Assembly: GCA_937921595.1 (NCBI GenBank)
Contig: CAKZTD010000077.1
Coordinates: 1-37,906 of the forward strand
Origin: an uncultured Saprospiraceae bacterium
Lineage (GTDB): Bacteria; Bacteroidota; Bacteroidia; Chitinophagales; Saprospiraceae
DNA length: 37,906 nucleotides
Reading direction: 5' to 3'
Shown: positions 15,257-24,416 of the stretch, piece by piece
Numbering within the stretch: the stretch's first letter is position 1
Layout of the letters: each line of letters starts with the position of its first letter
Position numbers and translations under genes: made by a program
Notes under the pieces: generated by a model
Seen by the model: only the letters and a program-made list of their open reading frames with translations
The model's database searches: none
What the model was told of the DNA's origin: nothing

Positions 15257-15742
15257 ATGAGATTATTGAGTTTTATCATTATCACCTGTTTAATTTTTAC
15301 AGCTTGCAAAAGTGATCCTACAGCGGCATATACTGAACTCAACCTATTAAGTTATGGAGTGCCCATTTCGATTATGGCGCCTGACAGTGCTATTGTAAAA
15401 AAAGAAGATTGGTTTTCTCAGCAAGGCATAACAGTTGAAAAGGGAGACGATTATGATTTACAAATTTGGGCAGGCGTAGCCTCTTCTCCGGATGTTTCAA
15501 CAGTCAAAGCAGCTAAACTCGCTGAGGTGAAAAGCAATAGGTTATATTCTAAAATAATAAAAGAAGAAACGGATGGTTTTATTTTTGAAACAAAACCTGA
15601 TTCCTCTACTCTTTATTATGGTTTTTATCATATCATCATCCAAGGAGATAATCAATATACTTTCCAAAATGGACTCCGAGGAAATTTCACATTAGAGCAA
15701 GCTGAAATGATGTATAATTCTGTGAAGCCAGTAAAAAAGTAA
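15257..15742 (+). CDS. Small lipoprotein of unknown function
   Basis: 161 aa. Signal with lipobox IFTAC (Cys17), followed by KSDPT. The mature part has an alpha/beta pattern (LLSYGVPISIMAPDSA, DDYDLQIWAG, FIFETKPDSSTLYYGFYH, FTLEQAEMMYNSVKPVKK) seen in small Bacteroidota lipoproteins, with no catalytic motif. A hairpin terminator lies 28 bp after the stop. Confidence 0.75.
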   Translation: MRLLSFIIITCLIFTACKSDPTAAYTELNLLSYGVPISIMAPDSAIVKKEDWFSQQGITVEKGDDYDLQIWAGVASSPDVSTVKAAKLAEVKSNRLYSKIIKEETDGFIFETKPDSSTLYYGFYHIIIQGDNQYTFQNGLRGNFTLEQAEMMYNSVKPVKK

Positions 15743-15770
15743 AAATTACTAGCGACCTGAAATGAAAAAA

Positions 15771-15799
15771 GCCCCAGCAATTCCTGCTGAGGCTTTTTT
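15771..15799. terminator. Bidirectional hairpin terminator
   Basis: GCCCCAGCA / TGCTGAGGC arms (one mismatch) around ATTCC, flanked by AAAAAA on the left and TTTTTT on the right, so it can end transcription both ways: the lipoprotein gene (+) and the small ORF at 15818-15886 (-). Confidence 0.85.
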
Positions 15800-15817
15800 G
15801 TCTTTTAGGGTGTTTGT

Positions 15818-15886
15818 TTAAACCTCGTGTACGATTTCATAACTGAAAAAAGCGAGGATTAACAATAGGATTGTTAAAATGATCAT
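15818..15886 (-). CDS. Possible 22-aa single-span membrane peptide
   Basis: ATG at 15886 to TAA at 15818. The peptide starts MIILTILLLILAFF and ends SYEIVHEV: one hydrophobic span of about 14 residues followed by a short polar tail. No Shine-Dalgarno sequence. A bidirectional terminator lies just past its stop, which favours a real minus-strand transcript. Too short for codon statistics; it may also be chance. Confidence 0.3.
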   Translation of the reverse strand: MIILTILLLILAFFSYEIVHEV

Positions 15887-16204
15887 GGGGATAAGGGATT
15901 TATTTATGAAAAACGGTTATTGAATTCAGTGTAATTTATAGATAAAACGAATTTTTAATCATTTTGGTTCGTTCAAACCAACTTTTATATTAAAAACAAT
16001 CATTATGTCAAAATTTACGCACCAAAACCAAAACGCTTTAACAATGTCATAAATATTAAAAAACTGCGCATTGTTAGGATGTTTTTAATTATTTTCCCAC
16101 AATAAAAACCTTCTATTAGTTAATCGTCAAAGTCTGACAAAAAATTATTTCTTTGATAATTTCCGCAGAAAAGATTCACCTATTTTTCCACAGGATTTAT
16201 CAAA
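15887..16204. other. Intergenic stretch without recognised gene
   Basis: AT-rich. One short palindrome TTGGTT-CGTTCA-AACCAA near 15964-15981; no exact TAnnTTTG match oriented toward the small ORF and no longer ORF were seen. Confidence 0.5.
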
Positions 16205-16208
16205 AAAA

Positions 16209-16230
16209 GCCTTATCCAAAAGGATAAGGC
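16209..16230. terminator. Terminator of the superoxide dismutase gene
   Basis: Perfect GCCTTATCC / GGATAAGGC arms with an AAAA loop, with A-run and T-run flanks on both sides; 32 bp after the sod stop on the minus strand. Confidence 0.88.
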
Positions 16231-16262
16231 TTTTTAAATTGAAGTTCTTTTTAACAAAAGAA

Positions 16263-16880
16263 TTACTTAGTTGCTTTATTATATCTCTTTGAAACTTCAT
16301 CCCAGTTGATCACATTGAAAAATGCTGCAACATAATCAGGACGTCTGTTTTGATAATTCAAATAGTAAGCATGTTCCCAAACATCAAGACCTAGAATTGG
16401 CGTACCTTTTTTCTCAGCACAATCCATCAAAGGGTTATCTTGATTTGGTGTAGAAGTAATAAAAAGACCACCGCTTTTACGAGCACAAAGCCAAGCCCAA
16501 CCTGACCCAAATCGAGTTCCTGCTGCTGCTGAAAATTCTGCTTTAAAAGCATCATAACTTTTGAAAGATTTTGCCATTGCTTTACCCAATTTAGTAGTTG
16601 CTTTTGGCTCACCTCCACCATTCGGAGACATCACACTCCAGAACAAAGAGTGATTATAAAATCCACCACCGTTATTTCTAACTCCTGCACCATGTTTAGA
16701 TGCTTTCTTTAAAATATCTTCAATTTTCTTTTTTGCAAGCGGCGTATCTTTGATCGCTGCATTCAATTTTGCAGTATACCCTGCATGGTGTTTTCCGTAA
16801 TGAATTTCCATTGTTTTTGCATCGACGTGTGGTTCTAATGCTTTATAATCATACGGTAACTTAGGAAGTTTAAATGCCAT
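16263..16880 (-). CDS. sodA: Superoxide dismutase, Fe/Mn family
   Basis: 205 aa, normal length, no signal peptide, so cytoplasmic. Metal ligands are His27 (MEIHYGKHH), His77 (FYNHSLFW), Asp166 and His170 ([10 protein letters not shown]). GSGWAW and [10 protein letters not shown] are the usual signatures. Gln in PNQDNPLM and the GGG stretch after the second ligand favour a manganese or cambialistic enzyme, but the metal cannot be settled from sequence. Expressed alone: a -7 element lies at 16935-16942 and a strong terminator at 16209. Confidence 0.96.
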   Translation of the reverse strand: MAFKLPKLPYDYKALEPHVDAKTMEIHYGKHHAGYTAKLNAAIKDTPLAKKKIEDILKKASKHGAGVRNNGGGFYNHSLFWSVMSPNGGGEPKATTKLGKAMAKSFKSYDAFKAEFSAAAGTRFGSGWAWLCARKSGGLFITSTPNQDNPLMDCAEKKGTPILGLDVWEHAYYLNYQNRRPDYVAAFFNVINWDEVSKRYNKATK

Positions 16881-16934
16881 TTTGATTCTGATTTTTAGTT
16901 ATTCAATTATAATAGTTCTATAGTTAATCTCCCG

Positions 16935-16942
16935 CAAAGATA
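16935..16942 (-). promoter_or_regulatory. -7 promoter element TATCTTTG of sodA
   Basis: CAAAGATA on the plus strand, i.e. TATCTTTG reading toward sodA, 55 bp before the ATG. Exact consensus match; -33 not clear. Confidence 0.6.
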
Positions 16943-17005
16943 ATAAAAGTTGAACAAGTATAATGACTAGTTTGTTTTTTCGAAAAAGCAATCACAATTT
17001 CTTCT

Positions 17006-17013
17006 TACCTTTG
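17006..17013 (+). promoter_or_regulatory. -7 promoter element TACCTTTG of fumC
   Basis: Exact TAnnTTTG match followed by GC, 40 bp before the fumC ATG. Confidence 0.65.
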
Positions 17014-17053
17014 CGCAAAATTTAAACGTAATAAATTCACATAAGTTCAAAAT

Positions 17054-18436
17054 ATGAAATACCGTAAAGAAAAAGATAGCATCGGATATGTAAAAGTACC
17101 AGCAGATAAATACTGGGCTGCACAGACTCAACGATCAAAAGAAAATTTCCTGATTGGCGGTCAAACTATGCCGATGGAAGTCATTCATGCTTATGCTATT
17201 TTGAAAAAAGCTGCTGCACAAACAAATGCAGAACTTGGTGCTTTATCAAAATCAAAATCAAGCTTGATTGGAAAAGTTTGTAATGAAATCCTTGACGGAA
17301 AATTAGACGATCAATTCCCTTTGGTCGTTTGGCAAACGGGATCTGGTACACAAACCAATATGAATGTCAATGAGGTAATTGCCAACCGAGGCCATGTTAT
17401 CAAAGGTGGAAAATTAGATGATGATAAAAAGGTTTTGCATCCAAATGACGATGTCAATAAATCTCAATCTTCTAATGACACCTTCCCTACTGCGATGCAT
17501 ATTGCAGCTTATAAAACGTTGGTTGAATCTACTATTCCTGGAATCGAAGCATTGCGTAATACTTTAGCTGCTAAGTCTAAAGCTTATAAAAATGTGGTAA
17601 AAATTGGCCGAACGCACTTTATGGATGCTACGCCGGTTACTGTTGGTCAGGAACTTTCAGGATATGTTTCTCAACTAGATCACGGTATCGCAGCCATTAA
17701 AAACACCTTGAAACACCTTAGTGAATTAGCACTTGGTGGAACTGCGGTTGGTACAGGATTGAACACACCTAAAGGTTATTCAAAATTAGTAGCGAAAAAT
17801 ATCGCAAAGCTTTCTGGCCTTCCTTTTGTTACCGCAAAAAATAAATTCGAAGCTTTAGCTGCACATGATGCGATCGTTGAATCTCATGGTGCATTAAAAA
17901 CGGTTGCAGTTTCTTTAATGAAAATTGGAAACGATATCCGAATGTTAGCTTCTGGTCCTCGATGTGGAATTGGTGAATTGATCATCCCTGCAAACGAACC
18001 AGGTTCTTCGATCATGCCTGGCAAAGTTAATCCAACTCAATCGGAAGCATTGACGATGGCGATGGCTCAGGTGATGGGGAATGATGTAGCAATCAATATT
18101 GGTGGAATGAATGGTCATTTTGAATTGAACGTTTTCAAACCGATGATGATTTTCAATTTCCTTTTTTCTGCTCAACTAATTGGAGATGCTTGTCGAAGTT
18201 TCAATACGAATTGTGCAATGGGTATCGAACCAAATCACAAAGTGATCGAAGAGAAATTACAGAACTCATTGATGTTGGTAACTGCTTTGAATACAAAAAT
18301 CGGTTACGATAAAGCAGCAACGATTGCGAAGAAAGCTTACAAAGAAAATAAAACATTGAAAGCTACAGCAGTGGAACTTGGATATTTAACTGCGGAAGAA
18401 TTTGATGCTTGGGTACGTCCTGAGAAAATGATTTAA
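17054..18436 (+). CDS. fumC: Class II fumarate hydratase
   Basis: 460 aa. It converts fumarate to malate in the TCA cycle as a cytoplasmic homotetramer without an iron-sulfur cluster. Seen: [17 protein letters not shown], the [21 protein letters not shown] block, [28 protein letters not shown] and the superfamily signature [13 protein letters not shown], whose loop carries the catalytic Ser. These blocks and the length separate it from aspartase and argininosuccinate lyase. Own promoter at 17006; the 100-bp palindromic repeat follows the stop. Confidence 0.97.
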   Translation: MKYRKEKDSIGYVKVPADKYWAAQTQRSKENFLIGGQTMPMEVIHAYAILKKAAAQTNAELGALSKSKSSLIGKVCNEILDGKLDDQFPLVVWQTGSGTQTNMNVNEVIANRGHVIKGGKLDDDKKVLHPNDDVNKSQSSNDTFPTAMHIAAYKTLVESTIPGIEALRNTLAAKSKAYKNVVKIGRTHFMDATPVTVGQELSGYVSQLDHGIAAIKNTLKHLSELALGGTAVGTGLNTPKGYSKLVAKNIAKLSGLPFVTAKNKFEALAAHDAIVESHGALKTVAVSLMKIGNDIRMLASGPRCGIGELIIPANEPGSSIMPGKVNPTQSEALTMAMAQVMGNDVAINIGGMNGHFELNVFKPMMIFNFLFSAQLIGDACRSFNTNCAMGIEPNHKVIEEKLQNSLMLVTALNTKIGYDKAATIAKKAYKENKTLKATAVELGYLTAEEFDAWVRPEKMI

Positions 18437-18447
18437 TATTCTTAAAA

Positions 18448-18547
18448 TGATTTAAGAGCAGGGATCAACAGTATTTAGATTTAAGGTAAAGTTTAAGTTA
18501 AGACTAACATCAAAAATCGATATTCGTTAATCCTTGTTCTGAAATCA
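18448..18547. repeat. 100-bp palindromic repeat, copy 2
   Basis: Same element as 14291-14390: same length, right arm nearly identical (CATCAAAAATCGATATTCGT...), left arm degraded (AAGAGCAGGGATCAAC for TAGAACAAGGATTAAT). Again between convergent genes (fumC and the aminotransferase). Confidence 0.75.
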
Positions 18548-18588
18548 AAAGTTCCATTTTGAAATACACATAGAAAAGATATTTCATG

Positions 18589-19419
18589 TTATCCTTGAGA
18601 TGCTTTTTCTCGTAAAATTGCTCCTAGTTTCTTAGTCATCTCCCCCGGTTCCCCATTTCCAATTATTTGATTTCCTACTTTTACTATCGGAAGAATTCCT
18701 TTGGTCGTACTCGTAATAAAAGCTTCCTTCGCTGTTTCCAATTCTGAAATATTAAGGTCTCGCTCTTCAATTGCTATGACACCTTCCGCAACTTGAAGTG
18801 TATGCATCCTGGTAATTCCTTTTAGAATGTTTTTATTCGCCGTTATTAATTTTTCATCTTTCGATATTATAAAAAAGTTACTTCTTGAGGTTTCAGAAAT
18901 CCATCCTGCCGCATCGTGATACAACACATCCGTAGCACCTAGTTCTTTCATCTTTTTGTTTAATAAAATAGAAACGAAATAACTTGTCGTTTTCACCTCA
19001 GGCATGGTACGTACATGCTCATGAGTAATCAAAAGACTACCTTCTTCATACATTTTGGGATCCCAGTTTTTAAATGGATGTTGAAGAATGAGAAGGTTAG
19101 ATTCTGTTGGTGTAAAACCGTCGAGAGAATATCCTCCAGTCAGGATTAGTCTGACCCCTGAGTTTTCTAAACCATTCGTTTTGACCAATTCTTGAATTTG
19201 CTGTTTCAATGCTTTTTTACTAGTCGTAATTTCCAATTGCATTAATCCAGCTGATCGGTAAAATCTATCTATATGGTCATCGATATAAATAGGGTTTCCA
19301 TTTTTGATTTGAAAATAATCGAAGATTCCATAACCACGAAGTAGGCCAAGGTCAGTGATTTTGATTTGTGCTTGTTCAACAGGACATATGACACCGTTTA
19401 CGGAATGGTATTTTATCAT
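18589..19419 (-). CDS. PLP-dependent class IV aminotransferase
   Basis: 276 aa. Fold-type IV signatures: DLGLLRGYGIFDYF near the N-terminus, DDHIDRFYRSAGLM, the PLP lysine in MPEVKTTSYF (Lys143), and the E-x3-S-N motif WISETSRSNFF (Glu176), then STTKGILPIVKVG. The family includes branched-chain and D-amino-acid aminotransferases and aminodeoxychorismate lyase. The length fits any of these; the substrate is not determined. No amino-acid biosynthesis genes flank it. Confidence 0.85.
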   Translation of the reverse strand: MIKYHSVNGVICPVEQAQIKITDLGLLRGYGIFDYFQIKNGNPIYIDDHIDRFYRSAGLMQLEITTSKKALKQQIQELVKTNGLENSGVRLILTGGYSLDGFTPTESNLLILQHPFKNWDPKMYEEGSLLITHEHVRTMPEVKTTSYFVSILLNKKMKELGATDVLYHDAAGWISETSRSNFFIISKDEKLITANKNILKGITRMHTLQVAEGVIAIEERDLNISELETAKEAFITSTTKGILPIVKVGNQIIGNGEPGEMTKKLGAILREKASQG

Positions 19420-19789
19420 GTTTAGCTTTTTATATTATTTTAGAAATCCTGACTTCGATATTTCTATAGTTGCTAAATAATCATCAATATATGTTTTGGC
19501 TCCATCTGAGCCATGTATGAAATATTTTAACTTCCGATTTCCGAAATTAGCGTATTAAATCCTATTTGTATGGAACGAATTTTATAAAAATAAGTGTTCC
19601 TTTGAATAGAAACTTAGGTGGCAAAGACCAATTAAACTACTAGTTTCTAATTATCTAAGTGCTTATAATCTCAAATTTTAGAAAAAGTTACCTTTTCTAG
19701 TGATATTTATGCCTTATTTAATTAAAAAACTATCATTATCTCTAAAAAAGACTTATCTTTGCCCCGCAAATTTAGAAAGTTCTTTAATT
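19420..19789. other. Intergenic stretch upstream of the YceD gene
   Basis: No confident gene. On the minus strand 19435-19554 is open for 39 codons without a start codon and reads like a protein tail (GSDGAKTYIDDYLATIEI), possibly a gene remnant. The YceD promoter lies at 19754. Confidence 0.4.
19754..19761 (+). promoter_or_regulatory. -7 promoter element TATCTTTG of the YceD-rpmF unit
   Basis: Exact TAnnTTTG match followed by GC. Transcription would start near 19768, which is why the ATG at 19790 is preferred over one at 19700. Confidence 0.7.
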
Positions 19790-20314
19790 ATGGAAGCGCT
19801 GAATGAATTTACAATCCCAATAGAGGGATTGGCCGAAGGGATGCATCACTTTGATTTTCAAATAAATAAGCGATTTTTTGATCAGTTCGAAAACTCGCCT
19901 ATTAAAGATGGAAATTTTGATATGAAGCTCCACTTCGATAAACGCCCCGATATGCTGGTTTTGACTTTTGAATTCTCTGGAACCTATAAAACCGATTGCG
20001 ACAGATGTCTTGAGGTAATAGATCTTCCAGTTAATAATAGTCAGCAATTAATTGTCAAATATAGTGATGAGCCTAAAGAAGACGAAATCATCTATATATC
20101 TTATGATGCACAATTGCTTAATGTTGCTAAATACGCATACGAAAGTATCTGCTTAGCAATTCCGATTATCAAAGTCTGCGACGAAATGGAAGATCCACCA
20201 TGTAATGATAAAATGTTGGATTACCTAGACGGAGATGATGATGATGGTGACGGAGGAGGAGATGAACCAAGTAGCCCTATCTGGGAGGCGTTAAAAGATT
20301 TTAAAAAGAAATAA
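19790..20314 (+). CDS. YceD family (DUF177) protein
   Basis: 174 aa from the ATG at 19790; an ATG at 19700 would place translation before the promoter and add an unrelated N-terminus. The protein has the DUF177 core with YKTDCDRCLEVIDLP and a second Cys region AIPIIKVCDEMEDPPCN; the Cys pairs may bind metal. A run of Asp/Gly (DGDDDDGDGGGDE) near the C-terminus precedes PIWEALKDFKKK, the family's usual end. YceD is commonly encoded next to rpmF and linked to 23S rRNA synthesis or ribosome biogenesis. rpmF begins 52 bp downstream. Confidence 0.88.
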   Translation: MEALNEFTIPIEGLAEGMHHFDFQINKRFFDQFENSPIKDGNFDMKLHFDKRPDMLVLTFEFSGTYKTDCDRCLEVIDLPVNNSQQLIVKYSDEPKEDEIIYISYDAQLLNVAKYAYESICLAIPIIKVCDEMEDPPCNDKMLDYLDGDDDDGDGGGDEPSSPIWEALKDFKKK

Positions 20315-20366
20315 TTAACTAGTGTCGATACTATAATGGTATCCAAACATTTTAAAACGAATAAAA

Positions 20367-20564
20367 ATGGCACATCCGAAGAGTAAAATCTCGAAGCAAA
20401 GAAAAAGAAAGAGAAGAACGCACTACAAAGCTGCTGTTCCTACGATTGCAACTTGTCCAACTACAGGTGAGCCGCACCTTTACCACCGAGCTTATTGGCT
20501 TGAGGGTAATATGTACTATAAGGGGCAAATCGTTATACAAGCTGTAGAAGAAGACGCAGAATAG
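20367..20564 (+). CDS. rpmF: 50S ribosomal protein L32
   Basis: 65 aa. It starts [20 protein letters not shown], the basic N-terminal tail of L32, with [14 protein letters not shown] following. The bacterial Cys-pair zinc ribbon is reduced to one Cys, as in zinc-free L32. The yceD-rpmF order is conserved in many bacteria. A hairpin terminator follows at 20595. Confidence 0.96.
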   Translation: MAHPKSKISKQRKRKRRTHYKAAVPTIATCPTTGEPHLYHRAYWLEGNMYYKGQIVIQAVEEDAE

Positions 20565-20594
20565 TTGTAGCCATCTTTCAAAAGATAATGATAA

Positions 20595-20625
20595 AGCTCC
20601 CATAAATTTTATGAGGGGCTTTTTC
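20595..20625 (+). terminator. Terminator after rpmF
   Basis: Stem AGCTCCCATAA / TTATGAGGGGCT (one bulge, one G-T pair) followed by TTTTT; 30 bp after the rpmF stop. Confidence 0.75.
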
Positions 20626-20664
20626 TGTTTATACCAAATTGTAAAGATTTTCTAAATTACACAC

Positions 20665-21048
20665 ATGAAAAAGATAGTAAATACCACCAATGCTCCGGCA
20701 CCAGTCGGTCCATACAATCAAGCAACTGCTCATAACGGTACTTTATTCGTAAGTGGACAAATCGCACTTGATCCTGCATCTGGAGAATTAATCAACGACA
20801 ATATCGAAGTAGAGACACACCAAGTGATGAAAAATCTACAAGCTATTCTCACTGAAGCAGGTATCACTTTTGAAAATATCCTCAAAGCTTCAGTATTCGT
20901 TGCAGATATGAACAACTATAGTCGGATCAATGCCGTATATGCAGAATACTTTAATGAAGATACTGCTCCAGCTCGTGAGTTAGTTGAAGTAGCGAATCTT
21001 CCTAAGTTTGTAAATATTGAGATTTCAGTAATTGCAGCTTTAGACTAA
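20665..21048 (+). CDS. ridA: RidA, enamine/imine deaminase
   Basis: 127 aa, the normal length. It hydrolyses reactive enamine/imine intermediates made by PLP enzymes. Seen: PVGPYNQA, LFVSGQIALDP and the substrate-binding Arg104 in APARELVEVANLPK, followed by EISVIA (Glu119). These residues mark the true RidA subgroup. Cytoplasmic trimer in the family. The trpS gene follows 32 bp later, so cotranscription is likely. Confidence 0.94.
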   Translation: MKKIVNTTNAPAPVGPYNQATAHNGTLFVSGQIALDPASGELINDNIEVETHQVMKNLQAILTEAGITFENILKASVFVADMNNYSRINAVYAEYFNEDTAPARELVEVANLPKFVNIEISVIAALD

Positions 21049-21080
21049 AAAACTAATTATAAATCCATAAGCTTTTAATC

Positions 21081-22094
21081 ATGGAAAATAAAAAACGCGT
21101 TCTATCCTGTATCCAGCCAACTGGAGAAATGCATTTCGGAAACTATTTCGGTGCTGTAAAAAACTGGGTAGATTTGCAAAAGGAATATGAGTGTTTATAT
21201 GGAGTAGTAGATTATCATGCGATGACCATGCCCTACTCTCCTAAAAAGCTTAGAGAAAATGTTTGGGATTTGTTGATCAACTTGATGGCCACAGGTGTAA
21301 AACCTGAACATCTTTTTATTCAGTCATTGGTTCCTGAACATGCAGAACTTAACTGGATTTTCAACTGCTTCTGTTCTTATGGTCGCTTGCAGCGTATGAC
21401 TCAATTCAAGGATAAGAGCAAGCAAAGTTCAGAGAAGAACGAGGATGATTTTATTTCTGCGGGTTTATTGACTTATCCAGTTTTACAAGCAGCAGACATT
21501 CTAATTTATCATGCGGATTATGTTCCAGTTGGAAAAGATCAAGATCAGCACTTAGAATTATCTCGTTCTATCGCTTCAAGATTCAACTCTCAGGTAGGTA
21601 AAGAATATTTTGTTTTACCAGAAACACTTCACACAGAAGTACCTAAAGTAATGTCTACCGCAGACCCAACTCGTAAAATGAGCAAGAGTGCTGGTGAAAA
21701 ACATTACATCAACCTGTTTGCTGATGAAGCTCGAATTCGTAAGCAAGTTCGATCTGCAGTAACTGATGCCGGTGATACACCAGAAGGAGAAATGAGTGCT
21801 GGCGTTGCAAATCTATTTAGCTTAATAAAAGCGAGCGACAAACATGAAGCTTATAACAGCCTCATGGATGATTACAAAAGCGGTAATTTAAAATACGTAG
21901 ATTTAAAAGATGCAACGGCAAATGCCTTGGTTGAAATTTCTGCTGAATTTAAAGATCGTAAAGCTGAATTATTAGCAGATAGAAAAGCTGTCAAAAATCA
22001 GATCAAAGCTTCCTCTTTTGAAATTCGAAAAAGAGCGCAACAAACGGTAAGAGATGTCAAAGAAATGACTGGACTTCAGAATGTAAAATATTAA
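21081..22094 (+). CDS. trpS: Tryptophanyl-tRNA synthetase
   Basis: 337 aa class I aminoacyl-tRNA synthetase. The N-terminal SCIQPTGEMHFGNYFGAV carries the HIGH-type motif (MHFGN) and PTRKMSKSAGE the KMSKS loop; PVGKDQDQHLELSR is typical of TrpS. It charges tRNA-Trp in the cytoplasm. An inverted repeat (GGACTTAAGAGGTG / CACCTCTTAGTCC, about 22109-22157) follows the stop. Confidence 0.97.
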   Translation: MENKKRVLSCIQPTGEMHFGNYFGAVKNWVDLQKEYECLYGVVDYHAMTMPYSPKKLRENVWDLLINLMATGVKPEHLFIQSLVPEHAELNWIFNCFCSYGRLQRMTQFKDKSKQSSEKNEDDFISAGLLTYPVLQAADILIYHADYVPVGKDQDQHLELSRSIASRFNSQVGKEYFVLPETLHTEVPKVMSTADPTRKMSKSAGEKHYINLFADEARIRKQVRSAVTDAGDTPEGEMSAGVANLFSLIKASDKHEAYNSLMDDYKSGNLKYVDLKDATANALVEISAEFKDRKAELLADRKAVKNQIKASSFEIRKRAQQTVRDVKEMTGLQNVKY

Positions 22095-22108
22095 TTTATC
22101 TAGCAAGG

Positions 22109-22157
22109 ACTTAAGAGGTGGTTTGTTGAATACTTCACTTCTCACCTCTTAGTCCTC
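22109..22157. repeat. Inverted repeat between trpS and the FAH-family gene
   Basis: Arms GGACTTAAGAGGTG and CACCTCTTAGTCC pair with one bulge across about 20 bp. No T-run follows, so it is a palindromic spacer rather than a clear terminator. Confidence 0.45.
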
Positions 22158-22176
22158 ACCCCTAACCTGATCTTCG

Positions 22177-22800
22177 ATGAAAATCATCTGTATCGGTCGA
22201 AATTATGTCGATCACGCTAAAGAGTTAAAAAATCCAGTACCAAAAAAGCCATTGGTTTTCATGAAACCACCTTCCGCTTTACTGGTCAACAATAAACCTT
22301 TATATTATCCGGAATTTACTAAGGACTTACACTACGAAGCAGAGATCGTTTTGAAAATCAGTAAAAACGGTAGACACGTCCAACCGGAGTTCGCTTCTAA
22401 ATATTATTCTAAGATTGGTTTTGGAATTGACTTCACAGCAAGAGATGTACAAAGCAAATTAAAAGAAAAAGGTCACCCTTGGGAAATCGCAAAAGGCTTT
22501 GATGGTTCTGCTGGCCTTAGTGAATTTATTCCTATCAAAGACTTAAACGATCCCAATGCAGTAGAATTTCGTTTGACTCAAAACGGAGAGAATGTACAAA
22601 TAGGGAATACAAAAGACTTAATTTTTTCTTTTGACTATCTAATTACCTATGTTTCGCAGTTTTTCAAATTGCAACAAGGCGACCTTATTTATACCGGTAC
22701 ACCAGCTGGAGTAGGTCCTGTGGCGATTGGAGACAAACTTGAAGGCTTCATTTCTACCAAAAAAGGAGAAATCAAGATGTTGAAATGTAATATCAAATAG
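22177..22800 (+). CDS. Fumarylacetoacetate hydrolase (FAH) family protein
   Basis: 207 aa, the short FAHD1-like form. MKIICIGRNYVDHAKE, then KPLVFMKPPSALL, the metal-binding pattern HYEAEIVLKI, GFGIDFTARDVQ, KGFDGSAG, and YTGTPAGVGPV near the end are the family blocks. Members hydrolyse or decarboxylate acylpyruvates and oxaloacetate with Mg2+. The exact substrate is unknown here. Confidence 0.9.
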   Translation: MKIICIGRNYVDHAKELKNPVPKKPLVFMKPPSALLVNNKPLYYPEFTKDLHYEAEIVLKISKNGRHVQPEFASKYYSKIGFGIDFTARDVQSKLKEKGHPWEIAKGFDGSAGLSEFIPIKDLNDPNAVEFRLTQNGENVQIGNTKDLIFSFDYLITYVSQFFKLQQGDLIYTGTPAGVGPVAIGDKLEGFISTKKGEIKMLKCNIK

Positions 22801-22826
22801 TACTTTATAATACCATAAAGATTTTC

Positions 22827-22834
22827 TATTTTTG
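22827..22834 (+). promoter_or_regulatory. -7 promoter element TATTTTTG of metK
   Basis: Exact TAnnTTTG match; about 40 nt of leader before the metK ATG, too short for a SAM-I riboswitch. Confidence 0.6.
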
Positions 22835-22880
22835 CACACATTATTAACAATACATTGTAAATCACCTTTAAAATAAATAA

Positions 22881-24137
22881 ATGGCATATTTATTCACATC
22901 AGAATCTGTTTCTGAAGGACATCCAGATAAAGTAGCTGATCAAATCTCCGATGCGATTCTTGACGCATTCCTTTCTCAGGACCCTAATTCAAAAGTAGCT
23001 TGCGAAACATTAGTGACTACAGGCCTTGCTGTTGTATCCGGCGAAGTTCGTTCGAATGCTTACGTTGACGTTCAGTCCACTGTAAGAAAAGTAATTAAGA
23101 AAATTGGCTACACTAAATCAGAGTATCAGTTTGATGCTGATTCTTGTGGTGTCATTTCTGCTATTCACGAGCAATCTGCAGATATCGCTCAAGGTGTGGA
23201 TGTTGGTAAAAAAGAAGAAGACCAAGGAGCAGGCGACCAAGGAATGATGTTTGGTTATGCAAATAACGAAACGAATAACTATATGCCACTTCCATTACAA
23301 ATTTCTCATCTCTTATTGGAAGAACTAGCTGCTCTTCGAAAAGGAGGCCGCCAAATGAAATACCTTCGTCCTGATTCTAAATCTCAGGTAACGATCGAAT
23401 ATAGTGATGATCATCAACCACTAAGAGTGGAAACAATTGTTGTTTCCACTCAGCATGATGATTTTGATAGTGAGAAAAAGATGTTGGCAAAAATCAAGAA
23501 AGATGTCCAAGAGATTTTAATTCCTCGTGTCATCAAGAAATTGCCTGCCAAAGCAAAAAAACTTTTTAAAACAAAATATATTCTTCACGTAAATCCAACT
23601 GGTAAATTCGTAATCGGTGGACCTCATGGTGACACTGGATTGACGGGTCGTAAAATTATCGTTGATACTTATGGTGGAAAAGGTGCACACGGTGGTGGAG
23701 CATTTTCTGGAAAAGATTCTTCTAAAGTGGATCGTTCGGCAGCTTATGCAACTCGTCACATGGCGAAGAATATTGTTGCTGCCGGATTAGCTGACCAATG
23801 TTTGGTTCAGGTTGCTTATGCAATCGGTGTTGCAAAACCTGTTGGCCTCTATGTCGACACTTATGGTACTGCAAAAGTAGACATGAAGGATGGTGAAATC
23901 GCTAAGAAATTAGATACACTTTTTGACCTTCGCCCAGCAGCTATCGTTAAACGTTTTGGTTTGAAAAACCCTATATTTTCTGAGACTGCTGCTTATGGTC
24001 ACATGGGACGTAAGCCTGGAAAGAAAACGGTAGTGATCGGATTGAATGGTAAGTCTAAAAAGAAAGTTGTTGAAACTTTTACTTGGGAAAAACTAGATAT
24101 GGTTGATCAGGTTAAAAAAGCTTTCAAATTAAAATAA
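22881..24137 (+). CDS. metK: S-adenosylmethionine synthetase
   Basis: 418 aa, standard length. It makes SAM from methionine and ATP. Seen: [20 protein letters not shown] (substrate His and metal-binding region), [32 protein letters not shown], and [19 protein letters not shown], the two PROSITE-type blocks. Cytoplasmic. Own promoter at 22827 and terminator at 24248. Confidence 0.97.
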   Translation: MAYLFTSESVSEGHPDKVADQISDAILDAFLSQDPNSKVACETLVTTGLAVVSGEVRSNAYVDVQSTVRKVIKKIGYTKSEYQFDADSCGVISAIHEQSADIAQGVDVGKKEEDQGAGDQGMMFGYANNETNNYMPLPLQISHLLLEELAALRKGGRQMKYLRPDSKSQVTIEYSDDHQPLRVETIVVSTQHDDFDSEKKMLAKIKKDVQEILIPRVIKKLPAKAKKLFKTKYILHVNPTGKFVIGGPHGDTGLTGRKIIVDTYGGKGAHGGGAFSGKDSSKVDRSAAYATRHMAKNIVAAGLADQCLVQVAYAIGVAKPVGLYVDTYGTAKVDMKDGEIAKKLDTLFDLRPAAIVKRFGLKNPIFSETAAYGHMGRKPGKKTVVIGLNGKSKKKVVETFTWEKLDMVDQVKKAFKLK

Positions 24138-24247
24138 GTGATGGGGCAAAATTATGTTGATAATATTTCGAAATCTTAAGAAAAGATAAATTAATATAAT
24201 TCCATCAAACTACTTAAGTAAGTTTAAATAAATCTCTAAATACTAAA

Positions 24248-24278
24248 AGGTCGCTCGTTTGAGTGACCTTTTTTTTTA
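24248..24278 (+). terminator. Terminator of metK
   Basis: AGGTCGCTC / GAGTGACCT arms (one mismatch) with a GTTT loop, followed by about 9 T; 110 bp after the metK stop. Confidence 0.85.
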
Positions 24279-24307
24279 TTAAAAATAAAAAAAATCGATA
24301 ATGAATA

Positions 24308-24376
24308 TTTGCTACAAAGACATAAAATCACGAAAGGTTTATTTAGTTCGTTGTGTCTTTGTGTCTTCGTAGCAAA
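24308..24376. repeat. Palindromic spacer element (TTTGCTACAAAGACA type)
   Basis: TTTGCTACAAAGACAT at the left and GTGTCTTCGTAGCAAA at the right are near-complements (14 of 16), with partly pairing sequence inside. Such elements built on CACAAAGACAC-like units are common between convergent Bacteroidota genes; here it lies between metK and the minus-strand T9SS gene. Confidence 0.55.
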
Positions 24377-24416
24377 TTAAAATCAGGATTTTTCTTGAGT
24401 CATATTAATGCAGCCT

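Noticed and set aside
19435-19554. 39-codon minus-strand open stretch without a start, reading like a protein tail
   Set aside because: No Met, no extension past the upstream stop in any frame, and such length is expected by chance in AT-rich DNA; mentioned only as a possible remnant.
22835-22880. SAM riboswitch before metK
   Set aside because: The predicted leader is only about 40 nt and shows no conserved stem set.
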